Below, one piece after another: positions 12,201 to 24,719 of a stretch of DNA of 64,000 nucleotides. Position 1 is the stretch's first letter. Each line of letters starts with the position of its first letter. Both the position numbers and the translations under genes were made by a program. The notes beneath the pieces are model-generated. The model saw only the letters and a list, made by a program, of their open reading frames with translations, was not told the DNA's origin and did no database searches. Source of the DNA: Petrosia ficiformis (taxonomy: Eukaryota > Porifera > Demospongiae > Haplosclerida > Petrosiidae); contig OX345648.1 of NCBI GenBank assembly GCA_947044365.1, forward strand, positions 3,600,096 through 3,664,095, read 5' to 3'.

Positions 12201-15189
12201 CTTTGAACAGTTATAACTTCAAACGCATACCTCCCACGCCCCCCAAACTTTCAGATCTGTTTAAAAACATGGTCTTCTATTGCTCTGTTGTTTTTATAAC
12301 GAAGTAAACTGTATGAAAAGTTACTTAGAATGGAAAATGCTAAACTCACGACACATCCTAGCCAGCGTCGATTTAAAGACTTGATAGAGTAGAGAAAGAA
12401 GTTTATTAAATCGTATTGAAAAGAAATTTGCCACAGACATTGTTTTAACAAGTTACAGACTCATACATTCTATCTCTGTAAGCTCTCCAGTTTCTGCGGA
12501 AATACCCACACTCTCAGCCACACACAATGTAATCACGTGAGATCAAACGTGGGGGTCAGTTTAGAGCAATACCTTCCTTTCTGCTATTATTGAACATTTG
12601 TTTGACTTTCAAATTACATATATTTGAACTGTAAGTTCAATGTTTTTGCTCATTGTAGTTGTAACAATGTACAATTCATTATAGGATAATTATCTTTAGT
12701 AACTGACAGTTGTGGCATAGATATTTTGGTAATGAATGAGGTAATAAATATTTGTTGGAAGAGTATAATATTATGTAATTTGACTGTAAGTATTATAGTT
12801 ATTATACTAGTGCAAAGCAGTATAGCTGATGGAGAATCATTCTTAGTCATCTTCCATGTGTTTTTATATTTATCAGACATAATCTTAGCCATTCTAGCCA
12901 CAAAAAACTTTCTCAATCAACTTTATATAAACAACAAATTCAAATTTAAGCCTGTTACTTTCTCTCTTGCATCTCATTTATTTAATTGTTGCGATTGCAA
13001 CCTATCCTTAAGCTACAGCGGCGAGGCCACGCACCAAAGGTGCTTCATTACTGTGCTTCATTACTGTTAGCAAGTTAAGAAAATTATGTTATACCACACT
13101 GACAGACTGTAGTACTAAGTTTTAAAGAGTGGAGTTTGCCAGTGAAATAGAAAAACAATATTGTTAAAATAACCCATTCGTTGGTTATCATAGGATTTAA
13201 AGTTACATGGTCATGCTGTTGACAACATAACATGTACTGAAGTCATATTTTATTATATTTAATGTTTCATGTAACTTATAAAACTTGAAAGCGACTGTCA
13301 ACAAATGTTTGAAATTTCTTGAAAACCTGCAATCACATAATTTAATTTACCAAGAAACACCACAAAAGATTGTTTAGGCAATAAAGGCAACTATTTATTA
13401 ATTTTTATATGCTTCAATTAATTGATAAAGTATTTGTAATGACATCAGAATGCATGTACCCACAACTTGCATCATGACAATTAAATTTGCATTATTCTTC
13501 GCAACTCTACTTAGTACTTACCAATAATTTTTACAGTGTATCAGTATGTATTTTTACAGTGTATAATGTATCCACTATCATAATCAATCATCTTTTGTAT
13601 CTGCCATTGTAGATGTTGTTGCAGTTACACAGCACTTACATAACATACAATCAGTTTCGTATTCTCATATACAAACAAATATTTCTGGAATTTTAAAACA
13701 AGTCTCAGCACAACAGGTGATTAGTCCACATGTACTTATTATTGGTAGTACTAGTTTCCTTGGTTCAAGAATAGCTCTAGGTGTTTGTGATATGGGATAC
13801 AAAGTAATTCCAATAGATGATTTGACTAGCTTACCACTTGAACCTTTGACTTGGTACAGACAAAATAAACTTGTGGAAAAGGGTTTAATCCCCAAATATG
13901 TGGATTTCACGGATGATAAAATGGTAAAAAGATTAATTAGTGAATACGATCATGGAATTATAGTTTATATACCTTCTCTACTATTTGATGGAAAATTTGA
14001 AGAAAACGTTTCATATAATTATCTGAAATCTTCACAGTTACTAAAGAATTTTATAAATCTATTGAAGATGGTAAAATCCGGTTATTTTTATAAGTTTATA
14101 TTTCTCACACAGCAAGATAATAAACCACCTTCCATTCAGAAAGCACTATTAAGAACATTTGAATTATCATTATATTATTATTATGAACATGGTAATCAGT
14201 TAGATATAACAACAATAAAACTTGATAATGTTTATGGGCCATGGCAAGGCAAAGGAACAGATTTCGTATATCACCCATCTACTGATAAAATATTCATCGA
14301 AGAAGTGATTGAAGGAGTTATTATGTCAATGAAATGCAGTGGATTATTTTGTGCAGATGTTTTGAGAAATGATACAGCCAATTCAGATAATATAATCAAA
14401 ACACAGGAATGGATTAGTGAGTACTCCACATTTCTTCTAGCACCAAAAAAGAATGTTATCATGTCCTCTTACTTCACAAAAGCAAAGATTGTTCCTAATA
14501 AAAGCTATTACATTCTACCAAATTTATTCCAATTCTTTGAAGCATGGTTTTTAACTGGTAAACAGTTTGGAGTTCATTTTGTTATCTTTCATGATAGCTT
14601 CAGTGAGCAGTTTCAAAATAATTTAATAGAATTGTATCCTGGGCATGTTGAATTTGTAAAAGTGAATGGCCTGAATGGCAGAAGTACCAATGATGCAAGA
14701 TTTTATGAAGAATATGAGTATCTTCTAAGTCATCCTGAAATCAATAAAGCTGTCCTGACAGATTGTAGGGATGTGATATTTCTTAAGGATCCATTTAAAG
14801 TTATGGATGTAATTGGTGATTATTTATACATGGGAATTGATAAGCCATTTTATGTTTCATTAAAAAGAAGCTGGGTTGGTATCAGGATGTTAAGACCATG
14901 TCATCGATCAGAACTTGACACTGATGCTGCAAATCGCTATCCTCTTCATAACCCAGGAGCAATGGGAGGTACTAGACATGTGATGCTAGCTTACTTGACA
15001 CAGTTAATTCACCATTTTGATAGAACTCCACACAATATAAACTGTAACATGGGTACAGTGAGTCTAGTTACTGAAAAACACTTCAGTAATGATTATTTTT
15101 CAGGTTATCCATTTCAAGCTGTATCCGAATTACCATTAGCTATTCCACAAGGACTTGCAATTAGACACAAAAGGACTGGAGAGGTTTGA
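9261..15189 (+). CDS. Type II membrane protein: degenerate epimerase (SDR)-glycosyltransferase fusion
   Basis: Two exons, 9261-9351 and 13613-15189, join in phase (G|AT gives Asp) and encode 555 aa. Residues 10-28 are a hydrophobic signal anchor, suggesting a Golgi protein with a luminal body. Residues 68-290 look like an extended short-chain dehydrogenase of the UDP-sugar epimerase type: HVLIIGSTSFLGS is the Rossmann start and NVYGPWQG the family's late motif. The GxxGxxG loop is GSTSFLG, with the middle Gly lost, and the YxxxK site reads PSIQK, so this half is probably not catalytic. Residues about 300-555 resemble a nucleotide-sugar glycosyltransferase, with LTDCRDVIFLKDPF near residue 411 as the likely donor/metal-binding segment. 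The substrate cannot be told. A C-terminal fragment is duplicated at 42830. The start is chosen because it supplies the anchor and the splice phase fits. Confidence 0.75.
9463..9516. repeat. GC-rich hairpin in intron
   Basis: The words GGGGGCCATGCCCCCATG and CATGGGGTCCTGTACCCCCATGG form overlapping palindromes in an AT-rich intron just after exon 1 of the fusion gene. It is likely part of a dispersed repeat. A similar GGGCATGCCCCCC lies near 505. Confidence 0.4.
9728..9870 (-). pseudogene. Possible hAT/BED-zinc-finger transposase relic
   Basis: The minus-strand translation near 9750-9820 reads KSMKGPSFVLCTMCNRDIS, which resembles the CxxC start of BED-like fingers in transposase-derived proteins. 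The rest of the frame has no recognisable domain. It is a short remnant inside the intron of the fusion gene, and the call is weak. Confidence 0.3.
10485..11090. mobile_element. piggyBac-type MITE flanked by TTAA
   Basis: The element starts TTAACCCTTAGAAGACT at 10485 and ends AGTCCTCTAAGGGTTAA at 11090. These are inverted repeats with about two mismatches, each bounded by TTAA, the target site used by piggyBac transposases. Inside the left end is a small hairpin ACATATATGTGACAT. The interior is much richer in GC than its surroundings and has no intact transposase, so the copy is non-autonomous. It sits in the intron of the fusion gene, and frames inside it on either strand are not genes. Confidence 0.8.
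11250..11400 (+). repeat. LTR-like promoter fragment
   Basis: Contains TCTAGAACATTCTA, then TTTTGTATATAAG and a repeated CAGTTCAGTT stretch. The same order occurs in the presumed solo LTR at 43088-43326, and part of it near 3170-3350. This looks like the promoter part of an LTR, but element ends are not defined here. Confidence 0.4.
11737..12195 (-). mobile_element. MITE family 1, copy 2 (inverted)
   Basis: Reverse-complement copy of 58401-58850. It begins with CAAGTGTATATAGAG and the terminal repeat CATCCCTATGATTGCTTT (11757-11774), and ends with TTAAACCCCGTGGAAAGC near 12170-12187, a partial copy of the opposite terminal repeat. It lies in the intron of the fusion gene. Confidence 0.8.
12196..13612. 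other. Remainder of the fusion-gene intron
   Basis: About 1.4 kb of AT-rich sequence. Open frames of 88-114 codons overlap on both strands around 12650-13070 and show no domain or splice support. The intron ends in the acceptor TTGTAG at 13607-13612. Confidence 0.5.
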
Positions 15190-16690
15190 CATTATATTTA
15201 ATTAATTTTCTTATAATCACACTTTCTGTTTATTTGCTGTGCAAGAAAGATATTAATCTCAGCATTAAATGTCACGTATGGAAAAATATGCAGGATCGAA
15301 ATTTGAGAATAATTACATTTTATTAAAATTAATAAATTACATATCCTCTTCACAAGTCACGATAAACTATAGACATCCTCAGTCCATTTATATAGTGCAA
15401 TTAAATAAACTAAAGACATCCTCAACACAAGTCAGTCCATTTATATAGAGTCATAATGCAATTAAATAAACTAAATTAAATATCATGTGCTACATATAAT
15501 GAATAATGTTCATTATCTTGGTTGAGAATTGACGTGAATTTAGAAATAATATATGTAGTTGAAGTAACTTGATCAAATTTTGCTTGTACATCATAAACAC
15601 TATCAATTTTAGTTAATCGTTACATATGTAATATAATGTATAGTTGCAATGACTTCCTCAATCTTCCATGATATACGTAATAAGTAATGGGGTGTAATAT
15701 TGTGCAAGAATTGTTTATCTCTACTCCATCACTAATTAGAATAAATCAAGTTTACAATAGCGATATCAAAACCAAAAATGTACAGAAACAGATTAGGCTG
15801 GAATGCGGAATGGTTAACACAGAGATTAGCACTACTTCTTGTGGCAAAGCTGTAAGTGAAATAGAAAATAGGCAGCGTCATTTGTAGGCAAAAGAGAATG
15901 ATAATCAATTGATTAATTATACAAATGTCTGACCTTCAATGATGATCAAGCCTCATATAGCAATCTACATAAAATATTCACAAATCATATACCATTCAGA
16001 AAAAAACAATGGAAACAAGATTAATAAAAGCATTTTCAATAAAAATGGAGGAAGATGTAGGGACATCAAAACCCAAAAAGCATGCGAACAAGGTTGGGAG
16101 GTTAACGTAGGACCTAAAATTAAACAAACAACTTCCATATAACCCTACATAAGTACAGCTCTTTGTATTTTGCTTTATAGCAGTGTAAGTACTTATGTAG
16201 GGTTATACGAATGTGGTTTATTTAATTTTAGGTCCTACGTTAACCTCCCACCCAACCTTGTTCGCATGCTTTTGGGTTTTGATGTCCCTACATCTTCCTC
16301 TATTTTTATTGAAAATGTTTTTATTAATCTTTTTTATAAGTGTTGTCTACTTTACTATTGCAGTAACAACATGTAACACCTAGACCCTATCTGAAATATT
16401 TGATCTCAGGTGACATTTGTGACTGTCGCTTTGTGTTACAATAAATATGTTACGAAACACGTCAAACACACAAGAGCGAAGGCTCCATTACAAACAACAG
16501 ACTTAAAATTACAACACAAGGTGCAGAGGTTGTAATGAAATTCACAATTGTACGAACAATGCATTACTAGTAAAGTACAAAGAAAGGGAAATATTAAACA
16601 TCTTGTTAACTAGCACCATACACAGTGCAAGTATAAAGGCACCATTTCAAGCATCACACACAAGGTTGAACACAGAAGCAGTGACTAGAA
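15190..16690. other. Intergenic, duplicated at 43.33-44.53 kb
   Basis: Downstream of the fusion gene. Segments such as TAAGTAATGGGGTGTAATAT and AGAATAAATCAAGTTTA (15680-15760) recur at 43400-43495, and GTACAAAGAAAGGGAAATAT at 16576 recurs at 44190. This shows that the duplication of locus A to locus B covers non-coding DNA as well. No gene seen. Confidence 0.6.
16018..16330. mobile_element. Near-perfect 313-base foldback MITE (family 2)
   Basis: The left arm from 16018 (AGATTAATAAAAGCATTTTC) is mirrored by the right arm ending at 16330. Arms are about 140 bases with only a few differences and a loop of about 30 bases. Inside the arms GATGTAGGGACATC and its complement GATGTCCCTACATC match the ends of the other family-2 elements. 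The transcript would form a long hairpin. Confidence 0.8.
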
Positions 16691-18810
16691 ATGGGAATAC
16701 TGTTGCTTTCATTTGCTGTGATCTTGCAGCTGTTTACAATCACAGGTAAGTCAAAGAGTATATGTGACACACATGATTTTGAGCAATGTCCTTAATTTGA
16801 AGTTTTGCTATTCAGTTAATTGGACAGGAATTAGTGAATGTAATGTGGTGAATAGGCACAAAGATCTATCTTAGCTATGTACACTATATAATTTTCAATC
16901 ATTTGCTGTGCAAACAGTTAGCATTTGGCCACATCGTCCTTTTCATAGATACTATAGGATTTGTTTTGGTGCTAATGCTTGCTATTTAGGTATTTTGTAC
17001 AGAAAAATTGTAGAGTTCCAGTAATACCATTAAGATTCCTAGGTACGTGCCAAACAGTTTGGAATCCCTTACAAAATGGGTAAATAGTGTGTGTTAGAAG
17101 GCACCAAAACTCCTAGATGCCATTACAAATAAGAACATGAAATCATGTATGATATGATACATGCGTCATTTCACTGATACAGTAACTGGAATTAGAATCT
17201 GTCCTGATGTGTATGAGCTTGAGGCTTGTGAACAAGCAGTAGCCCAGAAGAAACAAGAGCTCCTTTATGCACGAACCACAGTAGTCAATATCAGTCGAGT
17301 TGATATTGATATGGGGAGTTCATGGTCATATACTAATTCAACGTACAATCTTTCAATAGTTGTTGTGAAGATTGAAAATCACTTGGGTGATAATTAATAT
17401 TCTATGTATGCGGATTCTGATTGTTTGAAGAATGTAGTGATAAGTTGAAGTATTTTAGTATGGGGTATAGTCTTTGCATCATGTACAAACCTCAGTCCAG
17501 CTATATAAAAACAGATGCTTCACTGTAGGTTAACTCAGGGCCTAAAATTTGTATTTGACAAGTAACAAATTATTAATTATTCATAACCGTATTTTAATTA
17601 AATTCCATCTTTATTGCTATATATTAGTCTATATATTATTAACATTAATCATGTTATTAACGTTTAGAGTATTAATCTAGCTATATATATAGTAAACTGG
17701 AGCTGGCAAAAAAAAACTTTAGCAAGTGCAACTAACCATATCTATGCTTACCCTGCTGTTGAAGAAGAAGCTCCTCACATGCTTCCACAGTATAATGAAA
17801 CCCTTACTGTATAAAACAATACATAATCACATCATATTACCCATGTAGTAAAAAAATAAATATGTGCACTGATGACTAGCTAAGTTTTCAACCTACATGC
17901 TCATAATTCAAATTATTACTGTAGATGTAGGATGTGCTACATGCACAGAAAAGTTAACAGAGATTCAGAAAGTCATAAATCAGTTCATGGATTTAAAACA
18001 GATGAAACAACTACCTCTCAGAAATGTCCAACTAGTGACGATATACAATTTGAGACTGTCTTCTTTCATAGTACCTAAAGATATTGTTTCAATACTTGTA
18101 GACCAGAATTTTACAATGAATGCGATTGGAATGGTGCTAGAATCAAAACGATTTGTCTGGAAAATAATGATATATGAAGCAGAATTTGTGGCCAGTTTTG
18201 CCACTCGCCATTTCTCTACTTTAACAACAATCTTTGGCCATCTAGATGATGTTGGTAGTCATAAAAATACTAGATATGAATAGGTATGTGTGTATTAAAA
18301 CTTATATGTATATATTATCAGAGATTTCAGCTCATAACTAAGATAACTTGCTGTATGGGTGGCCATTTTTTTTCCGTACTATCTCTACATAGAAGAGTAC
18401 TACCGTACTCTCTGATTACTGATCTGTTAAAAAATTTACTACGCATAATACTGGACTGTATATATAATTGGCTCTACACTATAAACTATAGCATGAATAA
18501 CCACTTTGATGTTAGCTGTTCAGTGAAAGTAGAAGAGTTTACATGAATAAGTACATATTTAATTATTCATTATAGAAGTCGTGTTGATCAAGTTGATAAG
18601 TGGTTATATAATGTTCATGTTATCATGTGTACCTTATTAGAGAAATAAACATCTAAAGTTGTTAAAATTAGTTGACTAAATTATCCTAAAGTGAGTTAGT
18701 GTTGACTTTTAATATGCATGTCATTTTTATATAATATACATTCATAAAATAGCTACAAATCATGATACATTATCATATACAAGTATTAAACAGTCAACTT
18801 TGAAGTGGTA

Positions 18811-21800
18811 ATGAAAGAAGAGTCTACAATGCTTAGGTATGTTGTATTAGTTGTTTATCAATCATTGCCTATTACTTAGTGATTGAGAAGTTATGCATGT
18901 ATGATCAATATATCAAATCTGTATAATGAGTGTATATATGAGAAATGGAAATGGTAACTAGTGGGAAATGAATGGTAACATTAAAGTTAGCCTTTTATAA
19001 TCAAAACCGCATTTCAGTATATGCGCAAAGAGGGGTTTGTCAAACCACAGATTAACTTTAGTTACTGATGTGACGACATTCAAAATGGCAATGTAAAGTG
19101 TGTATAATTATGTATCGGCTTTGCCTCAGGCTATTTTTCAAATGAAATAGAGAACTGCCATTAAAAATATATATATATTGGAAATTAATGTTGAATATTT
19201 ATTATTATCATGTTTATTTAGTATATGGTTTATAACACTGGTTCTATTTACGCTCACGGAAGCACAAGCAACAGTGTCAAATTATGTCATCATATCTAAT
19301 ACTAATCAATTGAAGGAAATGCTTTGCAGTAATTCTTCAACACAAATAATAAACAATTTGGTACTAAGGCTCAATGTGTCATCTTATGAATTATATCAAA
19401 TTGATGGATATTGCATTGTACAGAATATCAACAATCTTACTATTCAGGGTGCAAAGCAAAACTCCACTATACGTTGTGTTCCTGTTGGTAGTCCTGGTTC
19501 TGGGTTTGGTTTCATAAACATCACCAATTTATTATTGGCAAATGTTCATTTTGAGGGTTGTGGAGGGATAATTCCAAGCACAGCTGTTAGAAGTTTCAAT
19601 AATACTTATCCTCAACTTCTATATAAACAAAGAGCAGTACTAATGTTTAATCTCTGTAACAATGTAAAAATAAGACAGGTCAATATTGATAATATGTATT
19701 TTGGGTATGCTATTTTAATTCTAAATCCTTTTGGAACATTTGAAGTAGTAAGCTCAATAGTGTCTGAAGGAAAAGGTGGCATTCTCTGCAGTGATGATAC
19801 AACTTTATATCCAGGCAGTGGTATTGCAGCGGTATTCAAGAATAGAGGAAACAGTGCAGATAATGAAAAAAATACTCAAGTGACATTAAAAGAAACAAAA
19901 GTTCAAGAAAATATTAATAACATTCCTAATATTCCAGCACTTTCAAGTCTTAGAAAATATGAAGCTTGTCAATTACCTGTCGTAGGAGGGGCTGGGTTGA
20001 CTGTTATTTTTACACAGACAGATTATATTGCTAATTTTACTACAACACAAAGCACAATAGGTTCTTTCAACTATGGATTAGTAGCTGGAGGTATGTTAAT
20101 TCTCTTTCTTAATGGTATGGAAAAATCCACTGTTTCTATAACAAAAACTAATTTATATGGTAGATGCTTGCTTGGTGATACAAATCAAGTTGGAGGGTCT
20201 GATATTATTATTCATAGTTTTAATTGTGGTAGATGTAGCAGTGGTACACTAGACTCTCTTAGGTTTCATCCAATTTATTTGGATACTGTGCGTGTGGCCA
20301 ATGGTTGTGGAAAATTACAAACATTGAAGTATGGATGTATGTTTTATATAGACATTCATGAAACCTGTGCAAATAATTTCAAGCAATTTTTCATGAAGGT
20401 GAAATTTAAAATACACTTTCAAGCTTTATATCTGGCTGGAATGTATGCAGTTGTGAGACCCTCGAAAGCTAACCATTCTATCGTTTTAAAAGGTGCGAGT
20501 TGAGACAAGTCTCGGCAAATACCGTTAGTTTATACTCTATAGTTGCAGCAATGAGATTTGTCAATTGGAAAAATGTTACCATATGTGGAGAAAGTTACTT
20601 TCATGAAAATGAAACTCCAGTCCTGGCAGTTTACAATACTAACCTGTTTTACAAGGAAGAATGATTTTCGCAAATAACAGTGGTAATAGTGGAGCAGCAA
20701 TATCTCTTTATCATTCATCATATCTATTCTTAATTCCACCACTACATGCAACATTTCTCAACAACAAAGCATTACTTTATGGTGGTGCAATATATGCTGT
20801 AAACGATCCCCTACCTGGAGACAATATGTGTGTTATACAGTTAGGTGTATCAAACCTTGATAATTTAGATATTATGATGACCTTTATTAACAACAAAGCT
20901 GGCTTAGCTGGAAATAGTATCTATGCTGCATTAATATACAACTGTACCCAGTATTACTATACTGATCTTGATATCAGAGTATTGTTAAATGCCACATTTG
21001 AACCTATTCTAACAGATAATGGTTTACAACATATATCTTCAGGACCTGTTGAAATATGCTACTGCAGTAAATCAAATATAAGTGATGATAAAATTCAACT
21101 ACATTGTACAAGTTCAGAAACACCAATTCAAGTCATTGACACGTACACTGGTAAATCTATTACACTCAGCATAGTAGCAGTGGATGCTATAGGGCTTAAT
21201 AGTATACTCACCAGTTAGTGCTTCAATTACTCCCTACCACTACTATGGTCCTCATTTATCACAAGATGTGTTATCTTTGAAGGAAGGTCAAGACTTAGCA
21301 TCCCTTTCTGGGCTTAGATGTAGCAAAGTAACATACAATATACACAGTACTAGTAAAACAAACCAAGCAAAGCAAAAGTATTTGCAACTGGCTATACCAG
21401 GAAATCAACCAAGCTTGTCAGCTCATATTTATGTATATCCTTGTCCAATTGGATTCCAGTTATCTAACAATGGAATTTGTGAGTGTGATCATTTCATTAC
21501 TAAAGTAATTACAAATGCTGAGTGTAACATAAGTACATTGCTTATTACTCGACCAATTGGATCATGGCTTGGTAAAATGGATTTGCTAAATGAATTCTCT
21601 CTTGGATTTGCCAACATATGTCCATCTGCTAACTGTAGATCAACTACGATAGCAATTAATGTATCAGATATAAATCATTCTATATGTATTGATGGTAAAA
21701 ATGGAGTTCTTTGTGGACAATGCATAAATAAATTTAGCATTATATTTGGCACTATATACTGAGTGCAGACATTGTTCTAACTTATGGCTTCTAACCTTAG

Positions 21801-22947
21801 TAGGTTATGCTGCCATTGGAGTGATACTTGTGACTGTTTTACTCTTCTTTAGACTCACATTATCAGAAGTACCACTTGCTAGTATTATACTTACAAATAA
21901 CATTATCGCTGTTTCTACTATTGACTATCTTGATGATGATAATGTGTTTATATCAGGAATGAGAATCTTTGTATCACTCATGAATCTCAACCTTGGATTT
22001 CCATTGTGCTTTTATGATGGAATGACAACAGCAATAAAGACAGGACTACAGTTTATATTTCCAGTATACTTGTGGACCATTAATTGTAATTGTGTTTATT
22101 GTTTTAAGCCGGTATTCCACTCGTGTCTCAAATCAGACAGCAGCATCATCAGTGCAAGTGTTGGCCACACTCATCCATCTTTCGTTTTCAAAACTCCTCA
22201 TCACCAGTATTGATATATTAGTATATGCCCGTGTTAAAACAGGAAATAATGACACTATCACTGTATGGTATGGAGATGGCAGTGTTGTCTACTTACAAAA
22301 TAAGGAACACATCATACTTTTCTCAATTGCTACAGTGACACTAGTATTATTCATACTTCCATATATACTAATTGTCACTTTTGGGAACTATTTCTTGAGA
22401 TGGAAATGCTTACACCACTTTCGGTTCTTCATAGAATCATTTCATGGACCATATAAACATACACTTGGATATTGGTTTGGTGTGAGAATGTTAGTTGTTG
22501 TGTACATATATATTGTGTTCACAGTACTGAGAGGGGTTGATGTTTCTTTAATGTTGTTTCTTCAAGTGATAGAATCTAATTGTGATCCCTCTGGCACTCT
22601 TACAAACCTACGTTAAACCTTTTAGGCGTAATGGTTTAAACAGGGTGGATTCATTCTGTCTCTTTGTAGTTATCGTACAGATTATCATTGCTTTGCTATG
22701 TGTACCAGTAAAGAGTCATACATCACAAACTGTGTCGTATATTACTGCTTCATTGACATCAGTGGTATTTGGTATACTGGTGATTACTATATCATCAAAA
22801 TGTTTGGGTAAATTTAAAATCAAGGAATGTAATACCCAGTTTTGTGATTATAGAGAAACACATCACTCTACAGAGAGACATATACATGAAGAAGATGAAG
22901 AGGAGTATGATGAAATGAGACAAGCTTTACTGATACTTGCTGACTAA
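18811..22947 (+). pseudogene. Beta-helix/multi-pass membrane family, copy 1 (decayed)
   Basis: Same structure as the intact gene at 49942-54172: a 26-base first exon 18811-18836 (MKEESTML plus two bases), donor GTATGT, and a large second exon from 19222. Nearly every segment of the protein can be read, but the frame is broken at least six times compared with the intact copy: near 20487, 20645, 21196, 21752 (four extra bases), 22075 (four extra) and 22570 (seven extra). The C-terminal end, through EEDEEEYDEMRQ and stop, is still recognisable. It was carried into locus A as part of the 5.7 kb unit. Confidence 0.8.
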
Positions 22948-23034
22948 GTTTACATTTTTCAACAAATTGTGTTTGATATTTCAACCTCAAAACTGTAGCA
23001 TAGCTATTAATTTTCAAATTAATTTTGTAGCAAT

Positions 23035-23060
23035 AATAATAATAATAATAATAATAATTT
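23035..23060. repeat. (AAT)n microsatellite
   Basis: About eight AAT units just downstream of the copy 1 stop. A shorter ATT tract sits at the same place behind the copies ending near 34174 and 63607. Confidence 0.85.
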
Positions 23061-23443
23061 CTGTAGCTTAATACTCTTCCTTGTAGTTTAGTTATAATTT
23101 GTGGATATTATGTCAATTGTGGGTTATAATAATTGTTGCTCAATAATGATTTTATGTGGATTTTTTCAATTTGAGAGGGCGCTGAACCATTGTTTGCAAA
23201 CTCAGTATCAAATGCTAGAATTTGCATTATTTCAAAAAATACATACATTTCAAGTACATGCATTTGCTACTAAATTAATGTTCATTTGGGTGTACAGTTG
23301 ACTTTTACTATGTTGACCAATGAGATTACTTGATTTCAATTGCTGCATTAGATACACGTTTTTTATGTAATTCTTCAAAATTTAAATCAAGCAGGTCTAA
23401 CCTATTTGTTACAATAATATTCATCAAGCTGGTAAGTGTTTAT

Positions 23444-23444
<1 letters not shown>

Positions 23445-23486
<42 letters not shown>
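23445..23486. repeat. (TA)n microsatellite
   Basis: About 20 TA units in the copy 1 downstream flank. The equivalent flank at 63050-63080 also holds a TA tract. Confidence 0.85.
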
Positions 23487-23491
<5 letters not shown>

Positions 23492-24264
23492 CCCCAAACA
23501 CTTTATAAAAACCCTGTATAATGGTATTTGGTTGTATATCATGTCATCATGTGTACCTTATTCGCAAAAAAAACATAGGCAATTTAACTCACGCACTTTC
23601 CTTTTGTGTTTATGTCATCGCCACACAAATATGGACTCTTTTAATGTTTTGTTTATAGTAAGCAGTTATAGTTTATTGAAACATTTCAGTAAACAGAAGG
23701 CAGGTGATCTTATACATTTCTTTGGACTGCAAGTTTGTTAGTTCCTAACGTAAGAAATGCATCAATTTCTGTCCAAAATGTGTTGAGATTGGAAGAGCAT
23801 GGAGCTATCAGCAGTCGGTATTCAACCAGAGTTATACCACAGTGGAGATTGTCAATAAAGGTGTGAAACAAGAAATGCATTTACAATTAGAGATTAATTA
23901 TTCACACAAATGACAATTAAAAAATGGTTGTTGCTCCTGAGCTCACTGAGCTTTCAAACACTTATCTTGCATGCAGATTTCTTACAGCTTTATCCATTCC
24001 CACAATTTTTATAGTTTAGCATTGTAAGTACCTTAAAAATACAGAGTTAAGTAAATAAAATATCAGTTGTAAATTGATTACAATATTAAGTATTACTACA
24101 TTACACCTTTGATCAGTTCAGTGCTACAACATAATTATATACATGCACATACTTAACATGAAAATTCATGTGTCTAACATGCTAGCAAAAGGCACAAACA
24201 AACACACACACAACAAACAAACAAGCAGCCGCCACAACGGCTTCATTAAACATTAGAGCAGCTA

Positions 24265-24390
24265 CTATGGCTTAGAAAAATAATCAGCCACCCACCATGG
24301 CTTAGAAAATAAGCAGCCACAATGGCTTAGACAATGAACAGCCACAATGGCTTAGAAATTGAACAGCCACAATGGCTTAGAAAATAAGGA
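24265..24390. repeat. About 26-base tandem repeat
   Basis: Five imperfect units of the type CAGCCACAATGGCTTAGAAA with short A-rich spacers. The frames reading through it have no further support. Confidence 0.75.
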
Positions 24391-24719
24391 AAAATTGAAC
24401 ACTGAATGCCCCAGTCTTGAGAACCGGGAATGGTGGGTTAAAGATCTTTGATGGCATGCCAACTCTCCCCACTCATCCAGTGTCCATATAACAATAATAA
24501 CAGTACACTTAAATAACAAGTACACAACATAATGCAACTCACAAACCAAGAAGAGAAGCATAGAGCTGCCGCAAACCCAAGTTGGTCATATGTGCAAGGT
24601 TTGCGATCAATGAGGCACACCAAGCACCTGCTCTTACAAAAGCAGTTGGCCATCACTGTCTACCCATGCAACACACAAAAGAAGTACTGATTATAATTTG
24701 GAAGAAGCACTGATAAGTA

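Larger units (their letters stand above)
18049..23752 (+). other. 5.7 kb duplicated unit inserted into exon 3 of the locus A gene
   Basis: The left junction follows GACGATATACAA of exon 3; the right junction precedes CGTAAGAAATGCATC of the same exon. Much of the unit (from about 18.55 kb on) resembles flanks and coding parts of the family copies at 34-39 kb and 49.8-55 kb, and its 3' flank (23430-23745) matches the reverse complement of 62790-63110. The unit therefore carries a gene with both flanks. The first 250 bases (18050-18300) were not matched elsewhere. Confidence 0.65.

Noticed and set aside
12650..13070. 114-codon plus-strand frame with hydrophobic stretches
   Set aside because: An 88-codon frame overlaps on the other strand; AT-rich composition explains the hydrophobic residues and no family is recognisable.
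18055..18283. Continuation of the locus A exon as a 128-codon frame
   Set aside because: Locus B shows that the true exon diverges at about 18048; what follows is foreign sequence and the frame is also shifted.
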